Notes under the pieces: model-generated
What the model saw: only the letters and a program-made list of their open reading frames with translations
Database searches by the model: none
What the model was told of the DNA's origin: nothing
DNA from: Prochlorococcus marinus CUG1433
Lineage (GTDB): Bacteria; Cyanobacteriota; Cyanobacteriia; PCC-6307; Cyanobiaceae
Direction: 5' to 3'
DNA length: 64,000 bases
Assembly: GCA_017644425.1 (NCBI GenBank)
Contig: JAEPLN010000001.1
Coordinates: forward strand, 1-64,000
Part shown: positions 16,323-24,531 of the stretch, piece after piece
How the letters are laid out: each line of letters starts with the position of its first letter
Position numbering within the stretch: the stretch's first letter is position 1
Translations under genes and position numbers: made by a program

Positions 16323-16714
16323 CTTAAACCTCTTTTTTTGATGTACTCTTGGCGGTCATTTTTTGAATTTAAAGTATTTTCCCAAGGGAAAACAATCCAT
16401 TGATTTTTTTTTGTTACATGTACTGTATTCCACCATTTAGGTTTGACTTTACTAAATAATACAAAAAACATAGCCCCTTCAATATTTTTGAAGGTCGTCA
16501 ATGTAATACCTGTTTCATAAACATCATCTACTATTAGTGAATTCTTTATTGGTTCAGAAATTAAATCAATTTTTAATTTATGGCTTAGTGCTACAGCAAG
16601 ACATAATCCACCACGAGGAACTCCATATATTCCAGAAAATTCCTTAAGCCTACATTTATTAGCGATTTGTTCTACGCTCTTATCAAATTCGCTCCAAGTA
16701 AAATAACTTATCAT
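16319..16714 (-). CDS. phosphoribosyltransferase family protein
   Basis: Start taken at ATG 16712-16714 (MISYFTWSEFD); the upstream extension is a poly-Lys run. The PRPP-binding motif is SLIVDDVYETGITL (about 60-73), with GVPRGGLCLAVALSH as the diphosphate loop. The short, hoodless form suits small purine or xanthine-type PRTases. Ends by overlapping the NDT start by 4 bases; together they suggest a base/nucleoside salvage unit. Confidence 0.85.
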   Translation of the reverse strand: MISYFTWSEFDKSVEQIANKCRLKEFSGIYGVPRGGLCLAVALSHKLKIDLISEPIKNSLIVDDVYETGITLTTFKNIEGAMFFVLFSKVKPKWWNTVHVTKKNQWIVFPWENTLNSKNDRQEYIKKRGLS

Positions 16715-16715
16715 C

Positions 16716-16901
16716 TTAATTTTCTTTTTTTTCTGTTTTAGTAGCGTAATTTGAGGCAATTACACTTAAAAGTGCTAATACTTGCTCATTTGGACAATTA
16801 GTATTTTTTTTTAAATTTTCACATTCATTTATTATATTGGCGTATGTATCCTCAACTATCCCGTTCATTTGATCGATACTAAAAGAATATGGTTTATTCA
16901 T
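16716..16901 (-). CDS. hypothetical protein, 61 aa
   Basis: ATG 16899-16901 gives MNKPYSFSIDQMNGIVEDTYANIINECENL with a second half that is helical (NEQVLALLSVIASNYATKTEKK). A GTG at 16985 would extend it through low-quality sequence overlapping the upstream stop. The stop lies 1 base before the PRTase start, so it is part of the same operon. Confidence 0.55.
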   Translation of the reverse strand: MNKPYSFSIDQMNGIVEDTYANIINECENLKKNTNCPNEQVLALLSVIASNYATKTEKKEN

Positions 16902-16975
16902 TTTTAAATTATTAGTTATTTTATTTTTACTTAAATGTCCAACGAAGTAAATATTTTTTGTATTTAAAGATAAAA

Positions 16976-17479
16976 TTATTCCCACATTGGGTCATTTAAT
17001 TTTTCATTTTTAAGCGAAGAAGGAACATAAGTGTGTAATGTTTCTATTTTTATAGCCCATTTTTTAGAGTTTCCCTTTAAGATTTCGCTTTCAATTAGGT
17101 GTTTTAGAGGAATCCTTTTTCTTACATTAAGAAGTCCTAAACAAACTTCCCAGGCTTCATGATTTTTATAAATATCTAACCAAAAATCAAAAATATTTTC
17201 CAAGATTTCTAAAGGAATATCAAATGGAATCCCTATTGAAGGTCTTGCAATTAAATAATTTTTCTTTCTTAGTTCATTTAATAAATTATTTACGTTTAAA
17301 TTAATAGCTAAAAGAATATCTCTTGCTGATTCATTACCTATTAATTCTTTTCTATGGCAATCTAAAAGATTTTTATCTTCAAGGATATTTTCATCGCAAT
17401 TTTTTATTCCCACAATCCAAAACCCTTCGCCATTATTCACTCCACTAGCAAGAAATAGATATTGAGGAGAATTCTCCAA
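16976..17479 (-). CDS. conserved hypothetical protein, 167 aa
   Basis: Soluble protein. Marks: N-terminal SGVNNGEGFWIVGIKN, a helix SARDILLAINLNVNNLLNELRKKNYLIARPSIGIPFDIP, then FDFWLDIYKNHEAWEVCLGLLNVRKRIP and KWAIKIETLHTYVPSSL. First gene of the probable four-gene operon that ends with the PRTase and NDT genes. No family recognised; a link to base salvage is by context only. Confidence 0.6.
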   Translation of the reverse strand: MENSPQYLFLASGVNNGEGFWIVGIKNCDENILEDKNLLDCHRKELIGNESARDILLAINLNVNNLLNELRKKNYLIARPSIGIPFDIPLEILENIFDFWLDIYKNHEAWEVCLGLLNVRKRIPLKHLIESEILKGNSKKWAIKIETLHTYVPSSLKNEKLNDPMWE

Positions 17480-17701
17480 GATTTCAAATTATTTTTTCCA
17501 TTTTTAACATTTTTTGCTTTATATGAAAATAATTTAGCTATTCAATTAACAATATGAAGTTCTCGTAAAAAAAATTTTGTTGTTATATTGGAATTTTGAA
17601 AATGTTTGATTTAAAAGAGCTAAAACTAATGTTTTTAGATCCTACTGATTTAATAATCAATAATATAAATAAATATCTTTATAGTAATAAAGCAATTAAA
17701 T

Positions 17702-17929
17702 TTATTTTTTCTTAGGAAACAATTTTCCTATCCTTTCTTTTTGTATAGTTTCCTTTTTCGTTCTTATTTTCTTATCTTCTAGTGATTCTTTATTAGTACT
17801 TACAGCATAAATAATATAAAAAATCATACCAGAAAAAATTAGTCCCAATAATAGGATAAATATCCCTAAAGGCTCACTAGGACTAAAAATTTTAAGATCT
17901 AAGGCAGAATTCAGGGAGATTATCATCAA
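17702..17929 (-). CDS. single-helix membrane protein, 75 aa
   Basis: A hydrophobic helix (LGIFILLLGLIFSGMIFYIIYAV, about 22-43) is preceded by SALDLKIFSPSEP and followed by a strongly basic tail ending KLFPKKK. N-out/C-in topology is expected. Separated by 32 bases from the next minus-strand membrane gene; probably cotranscribed with it. Function unknown. Confidence 0.6.
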   Translation of the reverse strand: MMIISLNSALDLKIFSPSEPLGIFILLLGLIFSGMIFYIIYAVSTNKESLEDKKIRTKKETIQKERIGKLFPKKK

Positions 17930-17961
17930 TAAATTGATTCCTTAAAAAGCTTTACTGAAGT

Positions 17962-18225
17962 CTATTTAATTTCTTCGTAACCAAAGAAAGTTGAAGAGTC
18001 AGAATTCTTATACCCGTTAGCTGCCTCCTGAGGATTCTGAGCGTCAATCTTTCTCGCTTTAGCATGTATCATATTAAATGGAAAAATCACTGCACCAACG
18101 AAAAAATGCAGTAATAAGAAGTCAGAAGGTAATCCATTAGTCCATTCAGGGAAAAATAACAGAGTCATCAATGATTCGTACATATTTGGGATTTCATTTA
18201 AACTTCTGATATTATTGCTGAACAT
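17962..18225 (-). CDS. small membrane protein, 87 aa
   Basis: Contains the amphipathic-to-hydrophobic stretch SLMTLLFFPEWTNGLPSDFLLLHFFVGAVIFPFNM, then a basic HAKARKID and an acidic tail ending GYEEIK. It resembles a conserved marine picocyanobacterial thylakoid protein but I cannot name it. First gene before the 75-aa membrane gene. Confidence 0.6.
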   Translation of the reverse strand: MFSNNIRSLNEIPNMYESLMTLLFFPEWTNGLPSDFLLLHFFVGAVIFPFNMIHAKARKIDAQNPQEAANGYKNSDSSTFFGYEEIK

Positions 18226-18346
18226 ATTGCAATACTATAAATTTTTAATAAATTGAAATTTAATTCTTCATTTAATAATTATTAGTCTGATTTGAAAAAA
18301 CAACAAAAAAACTAATATATTATTTATTAGAATTAAATACCGGCTA

Positions 18347-18748
18347 TTGTTAAATTTCTTTTTTAGTTTATTTTTCATTACAATTTATCTGTTAAAACCT
18401 CCCTTAGCAATTGCATTTGAAAAGTCTGATCCTAGTGTATCTTTACTCCAAAATAGAATCTCGAATAATTTTTCTCGAAAATATTGTAAAGCTATCCAAA
18501 ATGGTTTTTCTAAAGATGAAGCAATGAAATCTGCTATTGTAAAAACAGAAAATATCATTTCTTTTTCTTATAATCCTCAAAAAAAATGGATTGAAAAAGA
18601 TGACTTATCAACTCAAATTTCATTGAGAGTTGTAAATGATTGTGGTAGGTCATTTGGATTAATTGGAAAGGAAGGGGTTGATTATTTTAAATCATACTTT
18701 CTAGAAATTTACGAAAAAACCACTCCTGACAAAAATTTTTCTAGATAA
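18347..18748 (+). CDS. exported hypothetical protein with signal peptide
   Basis: TTG start. Signal peptide about residues 1-23 (NFFFSLFFITIYLLKPPLAIAF). The mature part has RKYCKAIQNGFSKDEAMKSAI and VVNDCGRSFGLIG, with two conserved-looking Cys that could pair in the lumen or periplasm. 133 residues. The ORF continues into a 65-aa membrane-protein gene 9 bases later. Confidence 0.65.
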   Translation: MLNFFFSLFFITIYLLKPPLAIAFEKSDPSVSLLQNRISNNFSRKYCKAIQNGFSKDEAMKSAIVKTENIISFSYNPQKKWIEKDDLSTQISLRVVNDCGRSFGLIGKEGVDYFKSYFLEIYEKTTPDKNFSR

Positions 18749-18757
18749 TTTAACTCC

Positions 18758-18955
18758 ATGAATAATATTTCAGACAAATTAGTGATGACTATAATTCTAA
18801 TTACAATTCTTTTTGTATTTGGATTAATTTTTTCTGTAAGGTCTCCCGAGAGAAGGGTCATCGATTCGCCAATAATGTGGAAGGATGATTATTCTAATAT
18901 TTCAATTCTCAATAGTAATAACTATAAATACGAAGGAAACAAGATAATCTATTAA
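18758..18955 (+). CDS. small membrane protein, 65 aa
   Basis: A hydrophobic helix (VMTIILITILFVFGLIFSV, about 9-27) and a short polar tail rich in Asn/Tyr after RSPERRVIDSPIMW. Starts 9 bases after the exported protein, so probably the same transcript. Family unknown. Confidence 0.5.
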   Translation: MNNISDKLVMTIILITILFVFGLIFSVRSPERRVIDSPIMWKDDYSNISILNSNNYKYEGNKIIY

Positions 18956-19044
18956 ATTTAATTAAGTCTTGTTATCATAAACTCAAAAGTATTATTAGAG
19001 GTTCACTTACATAAGGAATAAATATTAGAAGTTTCAATTAATTC

Positions 19045-19428
19045 TTAATTTATGTAGTTTAATAGAACTGAAGCTAGTCTTAAATCATCATTAAACCAAG
19101 CTCTAATCGCCATAGACCTTCTAGGGTCATAAAAGTTTTGTTTCCTGTACCAACTAAGAACTTCAGAATCAGACTTTTGACCATTACATGATAAGCAACA
19201 TGGCACACAATTACTTGTACTGCTTTCGCCCCCTTTCGACCTTGGATGCAGGTGATCAAGTGATTCTGATGGTTTACCGCAATAAATACATTTATATTTA
19301 GTGAGTTTGTGAAGTGACTCTCTCCAACTTTTATTACTTATCTTTGGACATAGCTGATCAAGGTAAATTGCATCTTGTTTATGCATAAAATTCTTGATAT
19401 TTTTTTGATAATAACAGTTTTTTTTCAA
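19045..19428 (-). CDS. HNH endonuclease
   Basis: The HNH fold is complete: CIYCGKPSESLDHLHPRSKGGESSTSN and CVPCCLSCNGQKSD. His in LDHLHP and the Asn/Cys pairs give the metal site, with two CxxC-type pairs binding structural zinc. 127 residues, one domain. HNH proteins of this size nick or cleave DNA; no intein, intron or restriction partner lies next to it, so the role is unknown. A host function (repair or processing) is as likely as mobile origin. Confidence 0.9.
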   Translation of the reverse strand: MKKNCYYQKNIKNFMHKQDAIYLDQLCPKISNKSWRESLHKLTKYKCIYCGKPSESLDHLHPRSKGGESSTSNCVPCCLSCNGQKSDSEVLSWYRKQNFYDPRRSMAIRAWFNDDLRLASVLLNYIN

Positions 19429-19450
19429 TATTGAATAAAAAAAGCAAGAG

Positions 19451-19471
19451 AAGGCACTGAAAGCCTTTTTT
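19451..19471 (+). terminator. weak intrinsic-terminator-like hairpin
   Basis: AAGGC / GCCTT arms with a 7-base loop, then six T. It lies between the HNH gene and the TauE/SafE gene. The arms are short; it could be a terminator for antisense or read-through transcription. Confidence 0.3.
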
Positions 19472-19523
19472 ATCTTCTTAAAATTAGAAAAAAAATTATC
19501 AAGAATATTAAGATTTTGATTTT

Positions 19524-20336
19524 ATGCTTTATTTATTAGTTGATCCAATAGATAACTTTGATCATTCTTTATATAAAAGTATCTCTATATTTTTCATCTC
19601 TTTTTTTTCTAATACTTTTTCAGCAATTTCCGGAGGTGGGGCAGGTTTATTACAATTGCCAGCTTTAATATTATCTGGCGTTCCATATTATCAGGCACTG
19701 GCTAGTCATAAATTAGCAACAGTAGCATTAGGAATAGGTGGTTCATTAAGAAATTATAAATCTCTAAAAAATGATATTTATATTATTCGGTTAATTTTAA
19801 TTTTTGGTATACCAGGAGTAATTGCAGGGGCCTCTATCGTTAAATTTATATCAGAACAATATTTATACTTTTTTTTGGGATTATTCTCAATATTATTGGG
19901 TTTTTACTCGTTACTTAAACCAGATTTAGGTTTATCTTCTCGTAATAATAATCTTAATTTAATTCAAAAGATTAGATTTTTAATTTTTATTTCCCTCATA
20001 GGAGTTTTGAATGGTTCTATTTCCTCAGGTACAGGACTTATCGTAACAATACTTTTGATAAAAACTTTTGGAGTGGATTTTCTTCGTGCTATTAGTCTGA
20101 CTTTTTTTACTGTTGGAATTTTTTGGAATCTTACTGGAGCATTTTTATTAAGCAAAATTGGATCACTTTCTTTAAATTTACTGATATTATTAATAATTGG
20201 TTCTTTTACTGGTGGGTATTTGGGAGCTCATTTATCAAAATTAAAAGGAAATATATTAGTTAAAAAAACTTTTACATTAGTGTGTCTTTCTGTTGGTGTT
20301 AGTTTAATTGTTAAATCTTTGATAAATTTCCTTTAG
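19524..20336 (+). CDS. TauE/SafE family permease
   Basis: 270 residues with about eight hydrophobic segments and the family's two-repeat layout: N-terminal SAISGGGAGLLQLPALIL and SHKLATVALGIGGSLRNYK, then the second repeat with GVLNGSISSGTGLIVTILLI and LTGAFL. The family (COG0730) exports sulfite, sulfoacetate or related organosulfur anions in known members. Substrate here unknown. The gene's last bases overlap a possible antisense micro-ORF. Confidence 0.85.
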   Translation: MLYLLVDPIDNFDHSLYKSISIFFISFFSNTFSAISGGGAGLLQLPALILSGVPYYQALASHKLATVALGIGGSLRNYKSLKNDIYIIRLILIFGIPGVIAGASIVKFISEQYLYFFLGLFSILLGFYSLLKPDLGLSSRNNNLNLIQKIRFLIFISLIGVLNGSISSGTGLIVTILLIKTFGVDFLRAISLTFFTVGIFWNLTGAFLLSKIGSLSLNLLILLIIGSFTGGYLGAHLSKLKGNILVKKTFTLVCLSVGVSLIVKSLINFL

Positions 20337-20413
20337 TTTATTGAAAATACTAATACTGTTGTTGTCAAGATCATACCAAAAGCTGTTGTTGCAGTTAATA
20401 AAGATAAATTCAA
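20333..20413 (-). CDS. possible 26-aa membrane micro-peptide
   Basis: TTG start gives MNLSLLTATTAFGMILTTTVLVFSIN, a single hydrophobic helix of photosystem-subunit size. It overlaps the TauE/SafE stop by 4 bases. No ribosome binding site is evident. Weakly supported. Confidence 0.3.
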   Translation of the reverse strand: MNLSLLTATTAFGMILTTTVLVFSIN

Positions 20414-20487
20414 TTTTTTAAATATTAGTTTTTAGACAATTAATCGTCGTATTAGATAGTACTTTTAGTTAAAAATTTTAAAAAAGT

Positions 20488-20515
20488 AAAAAAAAGACCT
20501 CACAAATGTGAGGCC
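20488..20515 (-). terminator. rho-independent terminator
   Basis: On the minus strand GGCCTCAC-ATTT-GTGAGGTC (eight pairs, one G-U) is followed by eight T. No protein gene on this strand ends nearby, so it implies a short RNA. Confidence 0.85.
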
Positions 20516-20649
20516 AGGTGATGGGGAACCTTATTTTTAAACCAATTTCTAAAAAATTGCAAGCCCCTATCTGTAGCGGTAATTAATTAAGCTATAAGCA
20601 CTACAGGTAGTGTTTAGGAATTCTTATTGATTTTAGTCAGCTAATTTTT
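20488..20649 (-). ncRNA. candidate structured non-coding RNA
   Basis: The 369-base stretch 20414-20782 has no convincing gene but is structured on the minus strand. A strong rho-independent terminator (20488-20515) ends it. Upstream lie a GGGG/CCCC-closed stem around a CAATTT/AAATTG hairpin (20523-20567) and a CACTA/TAGTG hairpin (20599-20612). One arm of the last, ctacag at 20601-20606, can instead pair with ctgtag at 20571-20576, giving two exclusive folds. A TATAAA-like -10 at 20657-20662 would start a transcript near 20649. I cannot match it to a named cyanobacterial RNA. Confidence 0.5.
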
Positions 20650-20782
20650 AAATAATTTTATAATTGTTAAGACTCTTTGAAAAATTTCTTATTTCGAGAT
20701 TTCAAGTGTTTTAGTAATTTAACTTGTTAAAAATTTCATGCATTGTATCATTCATAAGAAGTTTGTTAGTTAAAAAGCCTTA

Positions 20783-21010
20783 ATGATTGAATTAACATTA
20801 ATAACTCTTTTGAACTATGTTGGAGATAATTTTTGTGTATATAGAGACTTAGGTCATGATAATTATAAATCTTTACTTCTTTCTTATAGTGATGCAAGCA
20901 ATAAATTTGGATCATTGGAAGTAAAAAGGGTTATAGAAAAATCAGATAATTTTAAAGTTACAGCAGTTGCTATTGCTGCAATTAAGTGCCCACAACATAT
21001 AATTAAATAA
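20783..21010 (+). CDS. hypothetical protein, 75 aa
   Basis: Small soluble protein: LLNYVGDNFCVYRDLGHDNYKSLLLSYSDAS and a C-terminal AVAIAAIKCPQHIIK. Two Cys. Its stop overlaps the next start by one base (TAATG), so the two genes are coupled. Family unknown. Confidence 0.55.
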   Translation: MIELTLITLLNYVGDNFCVYRDLGHDNYKSLLLSYSDASNKFGSLEVKRVIEKSDNFKVTAVAIAAIKCPQHIIK

Positions 21011-21276
21011 TGAAATTTGAATTAAAAACTGAAAATAAAGATTATGAAAAGTCATTTTCAAATTTTTTCAAAACTGTTTCTGTAATTATATTTATTGTTA
21101 TCTTCTGTGATATTGCATTAAAATTGGGAACTATTTCTAGAGATTATCAAATTGAAAGCAGTTGTAAGCTTTTATCTGTTGAAAAATCTAAATCAAATTT
21201 TAAAAGAATATCAAGACTTTCTAATCTCAAAAGTAAACAGAATATTTGGGATTTTTGTAGGGAGATTATTAAATAA
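21010..21276 (+). CDS. membrane protein, 88 aa
   Basis: One hydrophobic helix (VSVIIFIVIFCDIALKLG, about 24-41) between an acidic/basic N-terminus and a tail with KSNFKRISRLSNLKSKQNIWDF. Translationally coupled to the 75-aa gene upstream. Ends 3 bases before the convergent ABC permease gene. Function unknown. Confidence 0.55.
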   Translation: MKFELKTENKDYEKSFSNFFKTVSVIIFIVIFCDIALKLGTISRDYQIESSCKLLSVEKSKSNFKRISRLSNLKSKQNIWDFCREIIK

Positions 21277-21279
21277 TAT

Positions 21280-22074
21280 TTAGCTCGAAGCTGATGAGTA
21301 GAATCTTAATGCAAACAACCAGAACTTTCTTGAAGTAAAAATAAATACAGTAGCAACAATTCCTTCAAGCAATATTTGCCATAATTGAGATTGATCCAGG
21401 AAAACTTCAGATGGAATTGTAGTTATAAATGCAATAGGGATAATCACACTAAAAAATATTCTTAGAGAAAATGAAAATGAACTAAGTGGAAATCTTCCTA
21501 TATAAAGGAATGACCTTAATACTTCTGTCGCATTCCATGTTTTAACAAACCAAATAGTAGTTGTAGAAATAAAAAACCATAAGCTATATAAAATACAAAT
21601 AGAACAGATTATAGTAATTAAAGATAAAGTAATAAAACTAAAATTGAAATTTATCTGATTAATTCTTCCGCAGTACAATAAAAGGCATAATCCAAGTATT
21701 ATTTCTAAGAAGCCTGATGGGTTTATTTTTTTTAAGGAGATATAAAATTGACTATCAATAGGTTTTAAAAGTACAAAATCTAAAGTCCCTTCTCTTATGT
21801 GTTTAACTATTTCTGTAAGATTTGGATTGAACCAAGTATTAGTTATCCCATTTAATATTGTGTAAATAGCCTGTATTATCAATGCCTGTTTAAATTCCCA
21901 GCCTCCAATAATTCCATTATTTTGAAAGAAAATAGTTAATAAAAAAATACTACCTATTAAACTTAAAATAGCCGTAAAAAAATCAATTAAAATATTAGCC
22001 TTATATTCCAGCTCAGAAGCAAAAGAGGTGTGTAAAAATTTTGTATAAACTTTTAAATATTTTTTTAGATTCAT
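21280..22074 (-). CDS. ABC-2 type exporter permease (COG3694-like)
   Basis: 264 residues with six hydrophobic helices. An N-terminal YTKFLHTSFASELEYKANILIDF is followed by the motif NPNLTEIVKHIREGTLDFVLLKP typical of this ABC-2 group. Forms a heterodimeric channel with the upstream 264-residue permease; the ATPase gene heads the operon. Start overlaps the upstream stop by 4 bases. The substrate of this family is not established. Membrane, inner or thylakoid. Confidence 0.85.
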   Translation of the reverse strand: MNLKKYLKVYTKFLHTSFASELEYKANILIDFFTAILSLIGSIFLLTIFFQNNGIIGGWEFKQALIIQAIYTILNGITNTWFNPNLTEIVKHIREGTLDFVLLKPIDSQFYISLKKINPSGFLEIILGLCLLLYCGRINQINFNFSFITLSLITIICSICILYSLWFFISTTTIWFVKTWNATEVLRSFLYIGRFPLSSFSFSLRIFFSVIIPIAFITTIPSEVFLDQSQLWQILLEGIVATVFIFTSRKFWLFALRFYSSASS

Positions 22075-22865
22075 GATCCCATAGCAGTATATTTTTTAGT
22101 TCCTACAGACCATATTTTTTTAAATGCTGGGAAAAGTAATAAAATCCATATGATTTGCATGCTAAAGCCTCTAATAATATTAGTTTCATTTCCTGAAAGT
22201 AAGTTTGCTGGGAAATCTATTAGGTATGGAAAAGGGGTTAAATAAATCCAAGATTTAACATGATCGGGAAACGAGACTACAGGTGCTAAAAGACCTGATA
22301 GAAATAAAGTTGGAATAAATAGTAATCTTTCTATTGATGATGCTTTTTCTGTCCAGAAACAAAGACATGCAACAACTGACTGAATTAAAAATTGAATCAA
22401 AAAGGACAAGAAAGTCGATATTGCAGACAGGAAAAAAATAACTAAATTTGGAATCCATATGCTTTCTGGGTTAAATATAAAAAAGAATAATGCGATTATT
22501 AGTGCGAAAGGAAATCTTGTTATTTGCTCCGCAAGATGTTGTGCAAAATATCTGAAAAATGGATTTAAAGGTTGGATTAGATACGGAGATATTTTTCCCA
22601 TAAGAGAGTCTTCTTCAAAACTAAAAACAACCCAAACAACAGAAAATTGCCTTACAAAAAAAGCACACAAGAAATACCTAGAAAGCATAATATCACTAAT
22701 ATTTATGGATTCGTTAAGGTTATTGCTTGTCCATATGTTTAACATGAAAAAAGGAATTATTCCTGAAATCGCCCATAATGCAATTTCTATCCTATATTCC
22801 AACATATTTGAATATTGAACCTTTAGTAACGTGACTATTTTGCGATTAATCAGATTAGATATCAT
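22071..22865 (-). CDS. ABC-2 type exporter permease (COG4587-like)
   Basis: 264 residues, six hydrophobic helices, N-terminal KVQYSNMLEYRIEIALWAIS, and FEEDSLMGKISPYLIQPLNPFFRYFAQHLAEQ, which matches the 'G.l..yLLqPl' segment of the ABC-2/DUF990 group. Second half of the channel pair with the neighbouring permease. Overlaps the ATPase stop by 11 bases and the next permease start by 4, so the three genes are tightly coupled. Confidence 0.85.
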   Translation of the reverse strand: MISNLINRKIVTLLKVQYSNMLEYRIEIALWAISGIIPFFMLNIWTSNNLNESINISDIMLSRYFLCAFFVRQFSVVWVVFSFEEDSLMGKISPYLIQPLNPFFRYFAQHLAEQITRFPFALIIALFFFIFNPESIWIPNLVIFFLSAISTFLSFLIQFLIQSVVACLCFWTEKASSIERLLFIPTLFLSGLLAPVVSFPDHVKSWIYLTPFPYLIDFPANLLSGNETNIIRGFSMQIIWILLLFPAFKKIWSVGTKKYTAMGS

Positions 22866-23850
22866 AATCTTTTTTATTTAATATTTTTCCAATAATTTCA
22901 TCAATAGGAGGTTCATTTATATAAAAGTCTTCAACATCAAAATTATTTAGTATTGTTTTGAGTGCAGATGTTATGCAATTATTTTCAACTTTGAGTGTAA
23001 TTTCGTTATTTGATCTGTTTTTAACAATAAAACCTGATTTTTCTAATTGAATAGCTTCTTCTTCTGAGCGAAAAACTATAAGTATTTCTTTCACAGGACA
23101 AAGTTTTTTTAATAATAGATCAAGTTTTCCGTCATAAGAGATGGATCCGTTGTGAACACATATTACCCTCTTGCATAACGAAGTAATGTCTTTCATATAA
23201 TGACTCGTCAGGCAGATCGTTGCATTAGTATCCTCATTATATTTTTGAAGAAATTTTCTTAGATTTCTCTGTGCATTAATATCTAAACCAAGTGTAGGCT
23301 CGTCTAAAAATAATATATTTGGTTCATGTATCAAAGCTGCAAGTAATTCAGATTTCATACGTTGACCCAGAGATAGTTTTCTAACAGGTATGTATAATTC
23401 CTTGTCAATTTCAAGCATATCTGATAATTTTTTTATTCTTTTTTTTGCTTCGAACTTATCTATGTCATATATCGATGCATTTAAATAAAAAGATTCAATT
23501 GGTGGAAGATCCCAAATAAGTTGTTGCTTTTGACCCATTATTAAGGTGATATTCTTTAAAAAAGTTTCTTTTCTTCTGTAAGGTAAGTACCCAGAAACGA
23601 AAATTGAACCATCACTAGGATAAATTAATCCACAAAGTATCTTTAGAATTGTTGTTTTCCCGGCTCCATTTGCGCCTAGAAAACCTATTATTTCTCCTTC
23701 TTTGATTTCAAAGCTTATATTTTTAATGACTTTCAAACTTTTTGTTTGCCTTCTGAAAAAATGTTTAAATGTACCTTTTAAGCCAGGTTCTTTAGAAGAA
23801 ACATCAAATGACTTAGACAAATTTTTTACATCAATAATATTCTTAACCAT
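22855..23850 (-). CDS. ABC exporter ATP-binding subunit (COG4586-like)
   Basis: 331 residues. Walker A GANGAGKTT (about 58-66), Q-loop region NITLIMGQKQQLIWDLPP, signature LSLGQRMK, Walker B ILFLDEPTLGLD and H-loop LTSHYMKD. Longer than a minimal ABC ATPase because of a C-terminal domain of about 100 residues and an N-terminal extension, as in the COG4586 group. First gene of the operon with both permeases. Confidence 0.92.
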   Translation of the reverse strand: MVKNIIDVKNLSKSFDVSSKEPGLKGTFKHFFRRQTKSLKVIKNISFEIKEGEIIGFLGANGAGKTTILKILCGLIYPSDGSIFVSGYLPYRRKETFLKNITLIMGQKQQLIWDLPPIESFYLNASIYDIDKFEAKKRIKKLSDMLEIDKELYIPVRKLSLGQRMKSELLAALIHEPNILFLDEPTLGLDINAQRNLRKFLQKYNEDTNATICLTSHYMKDITSLCKRVICVHNGSISYDGKLDLLLKKLCPVKEILIVFRSEEEAIQLEKSGFIVKNRSNNEITLKVENNCITSALKTILNNFDVEDFYINEPPIDEIIGKILNKKDYDI

Positions 23851-23925
23851 TTCCGTTTTGATAATCTATAAAATTTATTCAATTTATTTATTTACTAATT
23901 TATTCTAAAGATAAATTTTTGTGAT

Positions 23926-24315
23926 TTAAAAAATATCTTTAAAAGATGCAATTAGCCAAAGAAAAAAGTTAATTGGATTAAGTAATTCCCTTACCTGATT
24001 TTTGTTTTCATACTGTAGCTCTTTTAAAGGATTAAAGACAATATCATAGTTCCCCTTTTTATAATTATAATTTCTTATTACATTACCGTTTTCGTCAAGG
24101 AGATCTATTTCATCTTCAAAAAACCATTGTTCTTTCCCATCAGATAATTGTAAGACTACTCCGATACCTTTACCATCGGTAATTCTAAAGTCACTAATTT
24201 TAGCAACTGATGAAACATTCACAGCATCAATAATTTCTTTTGTGAGTCTATCTTTGGATAGATCTAAATTTATTTGGACAGAGTTTCCTATTTTAGCCTT
24301 ATCTAAAATTGACAT
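23926..24315 (-). CDS. PetP-like protein (DUF2862) with C-terminal extension
   Basis: Residues about 1-75 match the PetP/DUF2862 domain: an SH3-like N-terminal strand set and the diagnostic ITDGKGIGVVLQLSDGKEQWFFEDEIDLLD. PetP is a small stromal subunit of the cytochrome b6f complex in cyanobacteria and red algae, of about 70 residues. Here 129 residues: an added tail with FNPLKELQYENKNQVRELLNP and a terminal amphipathic or hydrophobic segment (INFFLWLIASFKDIF). Whether it binds b6f is inferred. Stand-alone gene. Confidence 0.75.
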   Translation of the reverse strand: MSILDKAKIGNSVQINLDLSKDRLTKEIIDAVNVSSVAKISDFRITDGKGIGVVLQLSDGKEQWFFEDEIDLLDENGNVIRNYNYKKGNYDIVFNPLKELQYENKNQVRELLNPINFFLWLIASFKDIF

Positions 24316-24384
24316 TTTTAAGTCATTATACCTACTGATACAAAAATTACGAGATTAATACTAACTTATTGATTATTTCATTAA

Positions 24385-24531
24385 TTAAGATTCCTTGAAT
24401 AATGCTTCAAGGATTCTTTTAATTATAATTGCAAATACTCTCAAGAAGACAAAAAACAAACCTAACCATCCCAAAATGATAGCCATTGACAACAAAATTG
24501 AACCTAGATCACGCTGTAATAAATTCTGCAT
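24385..24531 (-). CDS. small membrane protein, 48 aa
   Basis: ATG 24529-24531 gives MQNLLQRDLGSILLSMAIILGWLGLFFVFLRVF then an amphipathic helix IIIKRILEALFKES. A single-helix micro-protein, with good codon pattern. No known photosystem subunit matched. Confidence 0.55.
   Translation of the reverse strand: MQNLLQRDLGSILLSMAIILGWLGLFFVFLRVFAIIIKRILEALFKES

Noticed and set aside
17602-17715. 37-codon plus-strand frame (MFDLKELKL...)
   Set aside because: Overlaps the 3' end of the 75-aa membrane gene and has no supporting signal.
20523-20612. known riboswitch (cobalamin or glutamine type) in the 20.5 kb interval
   Set aside because: No match to the core motifs I know for these classes on either strand, and no gene lies directly downstream on the minus strand.
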